Shown piece by piece: positions 1-12,530 of a stretch of 64,000 nucleotides of DNA. The stretch lies in assembly GCA_942159475.1 (NCBI GenBank), contig OW804097.1:8895685-8959684 (forward strand), read 5' to 3'. The notes below the pieces were generated by a model. That model was not told the origin of the DNA and ran no database searches. It was given only the letters and a program-made list of their open reading frames with translations. The DNA is from Sthenelais limicola (taxonomy: Eukaryota; Annelida; Polychaeta; Phyllodocida; Sigalionidae). The stretch's first letter is position 1. Each line of letters begins with the position of its first letter. The position numbers and the translations under genes were made by a program.

Positions 1-170
1 TATTATATGAATTTGTATTTGAAAATATTTAAGTTGCATAGAAACCAGGTGTCATCGAAATACATGAGACACCTAGTGGTTATACAGCCCACATCAACAA
101 AAATAACAAACTGATATATAGATGTCAAACTACAAATAAAGATAATCCATTATTTATATTATTGTAGTAC

Positions 171-365
171 CTCGTTATTAAATTCCGCGCCTCTGTCGGT
201 GAGAATATTTTTGGGTGTCCCATACGTATAAATGACGTCTACCAGGACGTCAAACACGTTTTCAGCAGTTTTTGTCTCAATAGGTCTAGCAAAAACCCAT
301 TTTGAAAATAGATCCGTTCCGGTTAATATATACTTGTAACCCTCGGCGGAGTCAGAGACATGGGG
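171..365 (-). pseudogene. integrase core exon of a GIN-like gene (degraded)
   Basis: Read on the minus strand, 365-171 is an open frame encoding an rve-type integrase core piece: it contains GYKYILTGTDLFSKWV, then YGTPKNILTDRGAEFNN with the second catalytic Asp. The frame ends at GAG followed by GTAC, which could be a splice donor; reading on reaches a stop soon after. Immediately upstream the frame has a TGA (368-366), and the segment that should carry the first catalytic Asp (the Asp-x-x-Gly-Pro region) is not readable in one frame. The third catalytic residue (Glu) would lie beyond the window edge. It belongs with the exons at 515-589, 799-838 and 5496-5581 in the same orientation. It could be a domesticated GIN-type gene or an old intron-bearing Ty3/Gypsy integrase; in either case it looks inactive. 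Confidence 0.7.
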
Positions 366-514
366 TCAGACTTAGCCCTTTGTTAAAGGTTGAATATTTA
401 TCCTCTTAGCTACTGTTGCTTGCTTATATCAACGAGATTATATTTCAATAGATAATTTTGTGTATCTATGAACAGCTTAATAGATGCTGAAATAATGACA
501 TTAATAGTACTCAC

Positions 515-589
515 ATAAATGGGTTTCAAATCGGGTTCTCCGACTGTGTTTAACTGCGCCTGACTCTGGCAGGCATTACAACCAGCAAT
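515..589 (-). pseudogene. integrase zinc-binding exon, C-x2-C half
   Basis: A 75-nt (25-codon) exon on the minus strand, between a good acceptor (ATTCTTCAG before 589) and a canonical donor (GTGAGT after 515). It encodes a segment beginning IAGCNACQSQAQ and ending DLKPIY, which matches the C-x2-C-Q half of the integrase H2C2 zinc-binding domain and the linker to the core. It starts and ends in phase 0 and follows directly on the Ser-Tyr end of the exon at 799. This strict splice architecture is what suggests a host-type gene and not an ordinary intronless retroelement. Confidence 0.7.
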
Positions 590-798
590 CTGAAGAATAT
601 TAAATAATATGGCAGAAATGAAGTAATGTGTCTTTGTTCCAACTTGAATGGACCTTGTAAACTACTACAGCCGCTAATTTCATTGAACAAGTATATGATG
701 TCATTATAGCAATAGCTATACTTTATCAAGAACTATCTTGGGAAACATTGTGTTAGCACCATATTTATTGAAGTAACAAACATGTTCAGATTACTTAC

Positions 799-838
799 AT
801 AACTACACACATCCTCGGTCATTGATGGCCAAAAAAAC
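799..838 (-). pseudogene. integrase H2C2 exon, 3' half (split by insertion)
   Basis: Minus-strand exon fragment reading FFWPSMTEDVCSY up to a canonical GTAAGT donor (RC of 793-798). This is the Trp-Pro-x-Met segment that in Ty3/Gypsy and GIN integrases lies between the His pair and the Cys pair of the zinc finger. The His-containing half is found 4.66 kb away at 5496-5581. Bases 830-838 are one copy of the 9-bp target-site duplication of the intervening element. Confidence 0.75.
830..838. repeat. target-site duplication, left copy
   Basis: CAAAAAAAC at 830-838 is repeated exactly at 5496-5504, on either side of the 839-5495 element. Removing the element and one copy gives an exon of 117 nt with an unbroken frame, which fixes the duplication length at 9 bp. 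Confidence 0.8.
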
Positions 839-1019
839 GGTAACAGGAACTTTCAACCCCTGGTCTTTTCCCACCTGGAACTTTCAACCCCTGGTCTTTT
901 CCCCCCAGGTCTTTTCAACCCCTGGTCATTTCAACCCCAGGTCGTTTCAACCCCGGGTCGTTTCAACCCCGGGTCGTTTCAACCCCGGGTCATTTCAACC
1001 CCTAGTCTTTTCAACCCCA
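839..1019 (+). repeat. left TIR minisatellite array, 16-bp unit
   Basis: About eleven head-to-tail units of TTTCAACCCC plus a variable six-base joint (CTGGTC, CAGGTC, CGGGTC and so on). The first part, through the two AACTTTCAACCCC copies and the run of six C, is nearly identical to the right array in reverse complement; the inner units differ in phase and sequence. Confidence 0.9.
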
Positions 1020-1831
1020 ATCCGCTCCCCATACATAATTTGCCATTAATCATTGAAAGAATATATACTTCACCAGAAACTTGCGTCCCTAAAACCAGGG
1101 TATTTCCCTCCTTACTTTACTGCAATAATTATACCTTTCGCGCAGGATTTATTTTCACGCACAAAGATTGATATCAATTGTCAAGTGATAATAGGACGAT
1201 GCCTGCATATAGGTGTAACATTTAGCGCGACAATATTCTGGAGCTATATGTCAGTGCATATTGTTATACTAGCAGGTGTAGCTCCATAATTGCTGACAGA
1301 TAAATGCTCAATATGGTATAAATGTTATGTCTTATGTTGTGGGAACCCAATGGTTGTGTTGAGGACAGATGTTTGTGAACAATAGAATTAAAAGTTCAGA
1401 AAAGCAACCGTTTTGCAGCCAAATAGGTGAAATTTATGAAATAAATACCTAGGTTTGTTTTAACCTAAGGTATATGGTTGTAATGCGGCGGCCGGAGATT
1501 GGCCATTTCTGGATTACGGGTAGCGCCACCATGCAGCAGGCGTCTCGGCGGCCGCCACTTCGGCAGAACTACCATACCCCTAGCATGGCTACACACATGC
1601 TTGCAGCCTTATATCTTTGTTATTTGAGTCATTATCCGTTGGCAATGTTTGATCACCAGTTACAAGTGTCACAGCTTAATCCTAAACATACATCTTCAAG
1701 TTAATTGTTGAATCCACTGACATTACAGCCACTGATCTAGTTAGGACTTTGTGGTTAGGCCTATATCTTGACAATTGGCTTAGAATATCTAGGAATCTAG
1801 GGCCCAAAACGTTTATTTTAAACATTTGTGA

Positions 1832-1922
1832 TGTTTCTCAGGAAAATGAGTCACAAGTTGCAAAAAATGAATTCTGAGATATCATCATATTTGATAAGAT
1901 GAAATCAAGCCGATTCCAATGA
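1832..1922 (+). repeat. inverted repeat arm 1 inside the Foldback-like element
   Basis: This segment matches the reverse complement of 3182-3271 over about 90 bp with scattered mismatches (shared blocks include AGCCGATTCCAATG and GAGATATCA). A further related direct piece lies at 2880-2915. It may be an older MITE inside the larger element. Confidence 0.6.
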
Positions 1923-2082
1923 TGGTAAAAGTATCTAAGAAGTGTTTTTTTCAGTTTCAATATTCATGTACACAGATGGATTTAGAAAATATATTAATTC
2001 GTCTAGGACAAAATTAATGGTTTCTACACATGCACACATGTTCATTATTATGAAAAAACAGAATTTTTATGTAATTTACACT

Positions 2083-2165
2083 GATCTAGACATTGAAAAT
2101 ATCATTTTGGAATATTTGTGTCGCCGTTATGACATATATTGGCTTCAACACAATCTAATACCCCC
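2083..2165 (+). repeat. dispersed repeat, also at 7255-7335
   Basis: The stretch around GGAATATTTGTGTCG and TTATGACAT recurs near 7255-7335 outside the Foldback-like element with clear but imperfect similarity. This is an unnamed interspersed repeat with no coding content. Confidence 0.5.
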
Positions 2166-3181
2166 AAGAGTAATGATTAATATATTTATTGGTCGATTCC
2201 AGCCTCTTTTTTTTTTTTTTTTTTTTGCACGAATTTTATTCAGGAAATAAAGCATGGCAACTGCCTATATGCTGAATATTTTATTACGGCTAGGGGATCC
2301 CTATATTCCGCCGCATCCTGAAAGTCACAATTGCATTTTGAACGTAATCACAGTGTCACATATCATGTTTGATCAGTACATATCTTATTTGCTTTTAGTG
2401 TAGTCTAATGGGATTAATGGAATGAGATGGGATGATATTTATTATATAAGAAAATGAGTGATAATTGGTATAATGGAGTACTGTTATCTGTTATCTTTAG
2501 TTATTATAGCATCCTTGTTATAATAAGTTTCATGATAATTGAATGTCTGAGTGTGTAGCTAGTAGTACATGTACTTGTACTAGATATTCGTAACAGCAGT
2601 AGTGTTAGTAACAACAATATTGTTAGCAGTGAAATAGTATAATATATATAATATATATAGTATATTAGGACAATATTCATTTACATTGTCAGGTAGATTT
2701 ACGCAAGTATACGTTGGCATACGTATATTTTAGTGTGATTTTGAGATTTTTGGTAAAAATAAAAAAATACTTTGTTTCAAAAAAGTCGCCGAGGTATAAG
2801 CATACATGTAAACTGCATTCAGGTACAATGATATTATTTCCTCAAAAGGTGGATTATTACAGCCTTATAAAATGTGGTGTGTTTCAGGAAAATGGGTCAC
2901 AAGTCGCAAAATTGGTGCTTTTCAAAGTCGTTTATTTACAAGATCTCTTTGTTGGAATATTTTCATTTTTGGGGTGTCTAGTGTCTAGTGTGGTTGAATA
3001 AATGTACCAAATTTCAGGACTGCTTGTTAATTATATCAGTGCGCTTCGTAGATCACCCTATGGAGTATATTTAGCTACTTTACTGGTAATTATCCACCCA
3101 GAAATATCGCAATTTTTTCAAAAATAAAAATATCTGACTAAAAAGATAAAAGTATTTATTAAATGTCCTTAATATTTACAT

Positions 3182-3271
3182 TCATTGGAATCGGCTTGGC
3201 CTCATCTTTTCAAATATGGTGATATCTCAAAATCCATATTTTGAGACTTATGACTAATTTACCTGAAACGG
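3182..3271 (-). repeat. inverted repeat arm 2 inside the Foldback-like element
   Basis: Reverse-complement partner of 1832-1922, about 1.25 kb away. The arms are diverged, so the repeat is older than the insertion that brought it here. Confidence 0.6.
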
Positions 3272-5313
3272 ATCACAAATATGAATTAAAATAGTGTACT
3301 AGCAACGATTAAGAGAATCAGTAGAACTAATATTCATATAATCTTGAGATGTTTTATAGAGTGGCATACTCATGTCAAGTCCTCATTAATGCCTTAATTA
3401 TGTCTTTCTCATGTGTTATGTATACTGTGCCCCATTTCCTATAGCTCAACTAATATCCAGAGATAACCCTACCAACTTATGCACAAAACGCTTCAGAACA
3501 TCTATGTTCATGATATAAGAAAAACTTCTGAATCAGACGCCAACAAATTAGAATTGACCATAATGCTAGCAGGAAATATAGGCTATTATACTGCCACCGC
3601 TACTGTTTCTCTATGTACATGCATATAGTCACCAAGCTGCTAGTGCGTCGCCAACCGTGTGGTGGCGCTACCTGTCACGGATTACACTCCTCCCGTAGAC
3701 GCATGCATCTTATGGCCCACACTTGGTATTGCATAGTGTCCCTTGAGGAGGCGGATTAGCTAACCGTCTGTGATTCTGAAAGTGCTATAACCACAAATGG
3801 GCAATATTGCAGCCTGCCAGCCACTTAGTGTAGGATAGAGGACAAGTTTTCTTTGCGAATATAATTGTCCAAGCACACTTATCCTCCAACTTCAATTGTT
3901 TGTTATTATTGAGGTGACCCAATCCCCCCTACCACCCTACAACAACTACCTGATCTGTGAGCCGTGATCAGTGGGTTTGCTTCGAGATATATGGTCCTAT
4001 ATATTGGAATTCCTCTCACTTTTATATTTCAAAGTAAAATCTATTATGAAATATACAATGAAATCGGGCATTAATTAAAATACTTGAAAAGAACACAACC
4101 AAAACCCTAATATTTGAAAAATAATTTTAAGAAAGTATTCTTTTTTCCATCCCTTGATTTAATTTTCATCTTTTTCATGCTCCTCAACCCGCCAGTTCGT
4201 TCATTGGTGGAATAAAGTGTATCTTTTAATAGTTGGAGTTATACAACCGCATGTCATGTGACTTTTTAACACCATATTTTGTGAATGGACTAGTGAAAAC
4301 CTTGGAGAACTATAATGGAGAATAATGGTCACTACTCAGCCGGACTAGTAGCCTGAATACCTGGATATCATTTATAGTCAATTACTATAAAGTAAACTAT
4401 TTATAGATAGACTAGATATACTCCTTATAACCTTAGATAAATACATTATTAATTTGGTACATGGAGCAGTGCTAAACACCCCAAAATACTGTTTCTATTC
4501 AATGTAGAAATATCAAGTGACTGGCTTTATTGAGGGAATTTAACATTTAAGTCTGTCGTGCACAGGGAGGTATAAAGGTAAATGGTAGGACCTAGAACAA
4601 TCCAAAATACATGCCAGAGAATAATGTGACAATGGGAGCGAGGTTGGAATATGATAATATCTAACCTATTAACATGTACTGGTGTTACACATTACTTGCA
4701 AATACATACCATTTAAATATGTCTAGGCCTATATCTATGTGGTGCATTCACACATCATATAGCCTCACACCTCAGTCGTTATAAGATATCATATATATGA
4801 CGCAATGAAAAAGGCTCAAGATATGCTTATAACATTATTCATTTGTGCATCTGGCCATCTACACGACAATCGTCTGAGAGAACATCAAACAAAGTACGAA
4901 TTATACTCGGCATTCAAAATTGCCAAAAACAAATTTAACTCTTGCTTCTCCCTATGTCATATGGATTGTGTATTACTTTGGCGTAGGGTGTTATGGCTAA
5001 ACAGGTTGCCCTCTGCGATTTTTACAGGCCACAAGTTGGGCTATACTTTGATTTAAATTGTCGTCAATCAGCAGCCATATTCAGTCCTTTACTAGAAGAT
5101 GTGCAAACAGGGGGCATAAATGCTGCAACCACACTACCATTAGAGCTTAATCCTATTAGTAATTATGGCCCATTGTTTTAAAGTGATAGCGAAATTGTCT
5201 GAAAATATAACATTTCGGGGGGAAAACCCCCACAAGATGTATTGTATCCTGTTATAAACTCCGGTCTGTGATAACGTCTGTGAAATACAAAGTATATTCT
5301 TCTATTAAAGAAA

Positions 5314-5495
5314 CTGGGGTTGAAACAACCAGGGGTTGAAATGACAAGGGGTTGAAACGACCTGGGGTTGAAACGACCAGGGGTTGAAATGACCAGGGGT
5401 TGAAACGACCAGGGGTTGAAAAGACCTGGGGGGAAAAGACCAGGGGTTGAAAGTTCCAGGTGGGAAAAGACCAGGGGTTGAAAGTTCCAGAAACC
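5314..5495 (-). repeat. right TIR minisatellite array, 16-bp unit
   Basis: Reverse-complement counterpart of the array at 839-1019. The outer 80 bp or so agree almost base for base with the left end; the inner units carry different variants. Frames read through this array give only low-complexity Phe-Asn-Pro repeats and are not genes. Confidence 0.9.
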
Positions 5496-5581
5496 CAAAA
5501 AAACCTATCGGCCACAATTGAATGCGTTTTGTTTTTTCCAATATGTCCGGTGTTGTGGACATCTAATAGGACTGTCGTTAT
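5496..5581 (-). pseudogene. integrase H2C2 exon, 5' half (split by insertion)
   Basis: On the minus strand an acceptor (TTATTTGCAG) precedes 5581, followed by a frame containing LLDVHNTGHIGKNKT and ending ADRFFW. This is the H-x3-H half of the integrase zinc finger with the usual Gly-His-x-Gly. It stops at the target-site duplication 5496-5504. Without the element and one duplication the two pieces total 86 + 31 = 117 nt, exactly 39 codons, so the exon was intact when the element landed. Confidence 0.8.
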
Positions 5582-6161
5582 CTGCAAATAATAATTAGCT
5601 TCAGAATAATTTTAAAGACCCAGTGACATTTGAAATAATATGTACTTTTGCTGCCCTTATATATGATAGCCGGTCTAACCATGATGCCAGATCTTAAATA
5701 TTAAGTTTCCATGTCCAACTATAAAGGAAACGACTGGAAGAGCTGGGAATATCCCAGATGTTTGTTGCCCTTTTGGCCTTCCTATATATATGTAATTTTA
5801 GACGAATAACAGATTGTTCAATTCAATGCAATGCAACATTTTTTCGTGATGAACTCGATATCCCATGTAATTGTCATCATAACCTTTACTTCCTCGCACA
5901 TATGACAATATTGTGACGAGAGGTCAATTATACATCATATTGTAAAGGAGAGAGCCATCTCCCAATATTATACAGACATAGCAACATTTAGAGAAACCAT
6001 AGGCAGTGCAGGGTAAAATAATATTGATCCTGATTAATATTTCAGTAATAGCTGTCACTCCCCCCCCCCCCTCCCCCCATTTAATCCAGCTTCACGATAT
6101 GTGGCTACAAGTGGCCACATTACGAATATCCTCAACATTCTTAGCTTCTGGGGCCCTATGT

Positions 6162-6226
6162 GTCAAATCTTTTCACATAACAGCACTCGCCCTATCGGGC
6201 TCGTGCTGCCATGGAAAAGATTTGAC
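6162..6226. repeat. 65-nt two-tier hairpin
   Basis: GTCAAATCTTTTC at 6162-6174 pairs with GAAAAGATTTGAC at 6214-6226, 13 of 13. A second, inner stem pairs AGCAC with GTGCT and GCCC with GGGC around the loop TATC. The compact shape resembles a precursor hairpin or a decayed mini-MITE. Confidence 0.7.
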
Positions 6227-8574
6227 TCTGACCCATGCAATCCTATTGCTAATAATACCTACTCGTGAGGTTCTATCATATTATTCATTACAAAGTCGTC
6301 CAATTTTGCTCTAAGCGATAGATTACGAATGACACGTTTTTCCTAGATATTTATTTTAGCTTTAAAGATTAATGAACGATATTTCCCATGTATATTGAAT
6401 ATTCCATTTTGTAAATTATCCCCAAATTTCTTGGTTCTGTAACAATTTCTCTAGCTGCTAGGCCTATTACCGATACATAAATCATATTTGTGTTGAATTC
6501 AATGGAGCAGGACAAATAGCAATGTTTGATAAATAGATAATAAAGTATAAGCAACGATCTTTGGTACATTTGATCATTGTTTATATCTGGACAGGTAACA
6601 GTCGCCAAAAGTCACATTTATCAGAGATACCTCTTTTCATCGGAAATCAGAATTTATCTTTAGTAGAAGATATTTCCGTCGATAAGCTTTATTTCATTTA
6701 AAACTGCCTTTAAATAGCCCTAGTGACAGTGCGTAATTACAGATTCCCTTGCTGTGCATGTGATTGCGGTTGTACACGTAGCCACTATAACCAAAATCAA
6801 GGGACTTTGACCGCACTGGGGTGAGCGGTTAGCTGCACCCTCTGCCCTCCCACTGCCCCACTGCCGTGGGGAATGTGCTTTGCTACTCCAGTGCCACAGA
6901 TATAGTGTAACGCTAGGGAGACTATGCATGTTTCCCACGGAAAGCTATAGGGAGACAGGCTCAGGCCACATGGGCACTGGCACCCTTGGCCCTTACTCCA
7001 AGGATGCCTCTGACATGTTCCCCTGGTTCCCCGACGGCGGTGACAGACTCTTGGAGTCATCGTTTATATCTTTAATTCAGTATATGAGTAATTCTCCCAA
7101 TCGAGCATCATTTGGTTTTCCAGCCTAGGGTGTCTATAACCTGTATTTGGGATTACCACACATAAATATAATCATTTTATTTGAATTCCTTGGCCAAAAT
7201 GAGGCCGTGGGAAGCTCCCTCTCAAAGCCCTTCATGTAACCATACACTTAAACTGATCTAGAATTGGAAAATATTGTTTTGGAATATTTGTGTCGTGTTA
7301 TGACATCTATTAGCTTCAAACTAATGAAATACCCCAAAACAAAACATTAATACTGAATTGCATTGAGTATTTATTGACGAAAATATGCACATATATGTAT
7401 ATTTTGATCAAAATAAAAGTTGCTAGCCCACAATGTATCTGAAACCTTTTATTCCCTTACATAACATTCCTTGAACAGGTAAGGGAATATTTTATGTAGC
7501 GTTACAACATATGATACATCTCCAATATTTTTTTCTAAAAAAACATTTATATGTTATTTCGACCTTCCTAGTAATGGGGGACTTTAGCGGGTAGTTCCAC
7601 CCGTTAGACGCTAGGTGGCAGGGGTAGTGATGGGGTATAGGAACTTGGGTGGGTCACTTGCCCGGGTCACTTGTCATAACAAATGACTCAACCCCAATCA
7701 TTACAGTGTATGACATTAACCTTTTTCTTCACCCGCCAACTTTGCGGGTAAAATCAAGCGATTTACCAGTTACCTCTCTGTCTGACCATTATTCCCGCTA
7801 TTGATGACTGCTAATGAATGCAATATCAATTATACACCATATGCATATTGTAAAATAGAGAACTATCTTCCAATATCATAGAATGAGATGAAGGCCAAAC
7901 ATCTATTACACAAAAAAACCTCGATTTCCGACTATTCAAATTACATTTTTATCTCAATATATTTTGCCATACCATTTTAAGCAAGATCATCATACAGTAT
8001 AATAATTACAATTTACTCGAGAACTCAATCACTAAACACATCGCAATGGACGTTAATGTATCTTTCTGTCTGTCTCACCTTCAGGGGGGCTGGTAACTTT
8101 GGAGTTTTACCCGCCCGAATAATTTTTTAGCCGCATTTTTGCGGTGGGTGGGTGTTAACTTCACACTGATTCAACCTAAATTATATTCTGAGAAAATGGC
8201 AATAAATATGCTGCATGAACGGACATAAATTCGCCTACCCCACAGCATTCTTCTGATCTTGTTGATGTATTGATATGAACATATATGCAACTGTAGCTAT
8301 ATGCCAATGTGTTTCCAGATTAATTCTGAGCTAATTTAACTTCGTGGCAAAATGAATTTTGCTAAAATCTGCATGTGCCTACGTCCGGGCACGATTTGTT
8401 AGTCAAAACTGTTAGAAACGGCCAGAAAACCTTACCCCGACGTAGGCCCCCGCCCTAATTTAGGCAGCAAGTAGGCTTTATATATTCTAACTAATGATTC
8501 TCAGTGTGGTGACTTCAAGATGAATAGACAGATACTTAAATGTTTTCCAGTCGTTTTTGTAAATGATTGAGATT

Positions 8575-8647
8575 GGTGCCTACGTCGGGGTAGGGTGCCA
8601 ACGTCAGGGGTAAAGTGCCTACATTGGTGGGGTGCCTACGTTGGGGC
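8575..8647 (+). repeat. minisatellite of about 18-20 bp
   Basis: Four degenerate copies of GGTGCCTACGTYGGGG with spacers, the first at 8575 and the last ending near 8647. A single inverted copy (CTTACCCCGACGTAGGC) lies near 8432-8450 and a direct partial copy near 8380. No coding potential. Confidence 0.7.
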
Positions 8648-8698
8648 ATTTTCTTTTATGATTTTCAAACCTCTACACGTACATGAATTTCATCGCAA

Positions 8699-8740
8699 AA
8701 CTGAAACGATGTATACACAGGTGTATACATCGTTTCAGTT
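8699..8740. repeat. perfect 20-bp inverted repeat
   Basis: AACTGAAACGATGTATACAC is followed by the two bases AG and then by its exact reverse complement. The arms have no mismatch, which suggests a recent origin or selection. Confidence 0.9.
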
Positions 8741-10220
8741 ATGTTATGTCAGTTATGTTTCAATCTGATGGGCGTCCCAATGATGCATTTGTTATCATTA
8801 CTGGTTATTATCAGTAACATAGTTATTATTATTATTATTATTGTAATCGTTATCATTTTATTGAACAATGCAGCTGTAACCCTAACTTTGTCAGAATAGA
8901 GACAGAAGTCGCCAAAACATAACCAGCCTACATGTCAAAAGACCAGGCAGATCATAACTGAAGTGAGATTCCCGATATTTCCGTTAGTCTTTAGCATTGG
9001 ATCAATGGAGCTCACGGAAATCTCTGAGGTCCTTCTCTCAAGAACTCCGGGAATGGTGCAGTAGGTGGCATCTTATACACCCCTTGAACTGATCTAGATA
9101 CCCACCGCTAATTAGGTCACACTGCCCTACAAACACACATGGTCCTTCATATGACATGTACGCCTATATCTATCTCTCCTTGGACCTTGGAAAATGTTCA
9201 GATTATTTTACCTTACTCAACTTACTTTTACCTTACTCAACTTGTATCCCTATATATAGAGTAGTCCACTCTCGTTCAGGTAAAATCTATGGCCCATGGT
9301 AGTTTTTTCTCTACTGGGAGCCTATTCCATATACAGTATTCCGTCCCATGAATTATGGACTTTTTTTGTGTTTGGCTGTGGTATTTTTAAGTTTCTGCCC
9401 TAGTATGGTGAGGCATTTAAATACTCTGAAACCAGTATTTTCTATATTTCCATATCTTCCCTATCTCTAGTGATGAGTAGTAAAATTTTGCTTCCTAAAT
9501 CTCACAGAAGGTAGTATACTACCCTCTAATTCTCATGAGTAAAAGTTGATAGGCCTTGAAGGCAATGGTTGTAAAATCAGACAAATTAATTTCGTTATTC
9601 TTGTAGGCAAATCTTATATTCACAGGCAGAGGCTTTTCGGAAATAATAACCTTTTATATGACAGCTTTATACCCGAGATTAAAAAAGGCTATCTGGCCTA
9701 AAAGTTGCAGCTGAATACAATGTGACTGCCATGAAGCTCTTTAAACCATGGAGGAACATTTTTGTTAACCTGTAAACCCACGTTTTGATAGAAATTAGGG
9801 ATAAGACCAATCCATCCATGTGTGTGTCGGTAGAAAAAAGGAAAGAAAACAAATGGAAAAAATATAAAAATATAAAATGAAGTAAACCCTTCAGAAATCC
9901 AAACGAAAGTATATATTAGAAATAGAATAAGATCTCTTTACCACTAAGATGACCCTAAAGTCGAAAGTATTGTCTCCATTTTTCAGATATTGTATCACAC
10001 AAATGATTATCGATGTAATCATATTTACAGAATGCTTCTATTTGGTATGTTATTTTTGCCTCCATCTCTATCGTCATGTTCATCTTCACTCTAATCTGAA
10101 GCTCATTTTCACCTTTTATTTCAGCTAAAACAGTTTGTGAAGGCCATCATCCAGGAACACATTGATCAACTCATGCCCTACAATCTACCAAATATCACCA
10201 ATGCCTATATTTGAGGTATC

Positions 10221-10426
10221 ATGGGTCCATGTATATACAGAATGGCCAGAATCAAGCAGGAATGGGATATGTTCTGGCTAAACATACCTTACATTCACCA
10301 TCTTGGAAGAGCGATACCAGGTCATGGGTCCATGTATATACAGAATGGCCAGAATCAAGCAGGAATGGGATATGTTCTGGCTAAACATACCTTACATTCA
10401 CCATCTTGGAAGAGCGATACCAGGTC
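10221..10426 (+). repeat. tandem duplication, 103 bp x 2
   Basis: A 103-bp unit starting ATGGGTCCATGTATATACAG at 10221 is repeated with no visible differences from 10324. The open frame through it is a by-product of the duplication. Confidence 0.9.
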
Positions 10427-12530
10427 ACCATAGGAGGGCAGAAATGCAAAGGAATCCCCTTAACAGACAATCGAAATAACTTCAGGAAGAAAGAAAACTA
10501 TATTCCTCTCACAAATATTAAACGTTTGGACACTTGCTATCGCTCTCCAACACATCCAATGGAATCAGCTTAGTTAAAAAAAGCCCTATTACAAGGGATA
10601 TATGTGGCATATGAAGGCATCGCAACTGATGATACTGTCCATGCTTTCGCCATCCAATATCTTCTAGTGTAATCAAATTTAATTCAAATGGGAGTGGAGG
10701 CAGTTTCAACACAAAAACCTATGGTATCGAACAGTATAGCTGCCTTGTTCAAGCCCAAAGTAAAGAAATTGGACTTACGAGCGGCCACTGTTTATGTTGG
10801 CATGACAACACCCTACTAGATGTGCATTTTTGGATCAAATTAGAAAATAAGGATGAGGTATGAACTAAAAATAAATGTATCAGTTGTAGATACATGTTTT
10901 GTGGTGAAAGCTAAGGTAAAAAAGAGACCAGTTGTACATGATATATGTGAACTCAGGCCTGTATATCTCATAAATCTTATATCGCAAAGCATTAATTCAT
11001 TGATTAGTAGACGGTTTTCATGAAAAGCATAGAAAGAGTGATTTATCTCTCAAATGAAGCTATTATTTTAAACACTATCAAACTCTTGTACTCAAATAAC
11101 GGTCAAATACCTAATCCCTGTCACATGGCCCCTATGTATAGTATTAATCAATTTTGTTTGACCATAAAAAGAATTGGGAGAGTTGTTATGTTGACGAAAA
11201 TGATGTATGTCACTTACTGGAAATTGAATTTGATTGTAAAACTTCCTAGTAGGTTAACCAATTGACCTCTCCACGAGCGGGGCTATGCTCCGCCCACTGT
11301 CTCCCGGGAGTCCATGCGGTGTAACCTCTGACAAACAACCCAACGACGGCCACTGTATAGCATTAAAACTGCCTATCTAGAGGCGTGTTTTCATCTTAAT
11401 TTGGACCCAGATACTAAATCTCTCTGATATTTTCTCAACATACAACATATAGACATCTACACTACGGACATGAGTAAATACTCAGTCTCAATAGCAACGA
11501 AAAATATGTTTGATATCATAAGATATAGAGAAAGAGGAAAAAGTTTAACCTTGAAAAGTACCAGTATATGACTGTGAATGATTTATTGAAATTAACATCC
11601 ATTGTGGAGATTGAGTGAGTCGGTATTTAAGCATATTATAGGCCTATCATTATACACAACTTCGCCTAAAATGGTAGGATGAATATTAAATATTTTCAGA
11701 TAAAAAGCTGGGTCCCTATCCCCCATGCTAGCAACTTAAAACACTTAAATTCCAATAAAAAATCCTATGTTTGGGGCAAAACATGGTACCTTCCTATTTT
11801 AAAGTATAGGCAATATTGTCATCTGTGTCTGAGGTCCGAGTTGTAAACATGTAGTGCGTGCAATACATGGCCATGTGGGCCACATCTGTTTATGGTTTCA
11901 ACCCACTGTTCCAAAATCAGGCATTTATATAGCAGAACACAGGTTCTCAAGCTTTTACATGAACTCCAAAGCTTCATATACGTTAATGTACACAAATTAA
12001 TACAAAAACGTGATTTTTGCACACTGAACAGTCATAACTGAAATTGCTAATTGTAGTTTGCCCAGGCGTACAAGCTAAATAGCAAAGCGCAATACTTGTG
12101 TGACACTAAATGACATATGGGTCATATTTTTTTAGAATGTACAATTGCGAAATTCCTGACCTTTGCACATTATACTGAATGGGTATTGCACACAAATGAA
12201 TCAATCCTAATGATCCTGGTATCATTGGAAAGGAGACATCTTGAGCTTTACGAAAATGTGCACATTAGTATCATATTCGTATGTTTTGTATGAAATAAAT
12301 CACCTTATATGTTGATTTCCTTATAAAAACACCTCAGAATTCACTATTTTTTCACATTACACCTCCATTCTGAAAAAAGTAATGGTTCTAGGTATTATTT
12401 CTCACCTGGTTTCATTCCTTATACATATCTATGACAACTTGGTAAATTTGTATCCTTCTATTAGCCTTCATCACAGTATGCCAGTCCTATACTCAAATCT
12501 CCAATTTTTAGAAGTCACATGGGTATGCCC

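Larger units (their letters stand above)
839..5495. mobile_element. Foldback/MULE-like element with minisatellite TIRs
   Basis: A 4657-bp insertion flanked by the 9-bp duplication CAAAAAAAC. Its ends are inverted: the left begins GGTAACAGGAACTTTC and the right, reverse-complemented, begins GGTTTCTGGAACTTTC. Both continue into arrays of a 16-bp unit (consensus GTCGTTTCAACCCCGG, with variants). Nine-bp duplications and tandem-repeat-filled inverted ends are known from Foldback elements and Mutator-like elements. No long open frame or recognisable transposase is visible inside, so it is probably non-autonomous. The interior holds an imperfect inverted repeat (1832-1922 against 3182-3271), a GC-rich patch near 1484-1560 and a T-run near 2207-2226. 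It has destroyed the zinc-finger exon of the integrase gene. Family assignment is inference; the boundaries are seen directly. Confidence 0.8.

Noticed and set aside
822..1049. Open frame of Phe-Asn-Pro repeats
   Set aside because: Translation of the 16-bp minisatellite; the same happens in three frames at 5178-5587.
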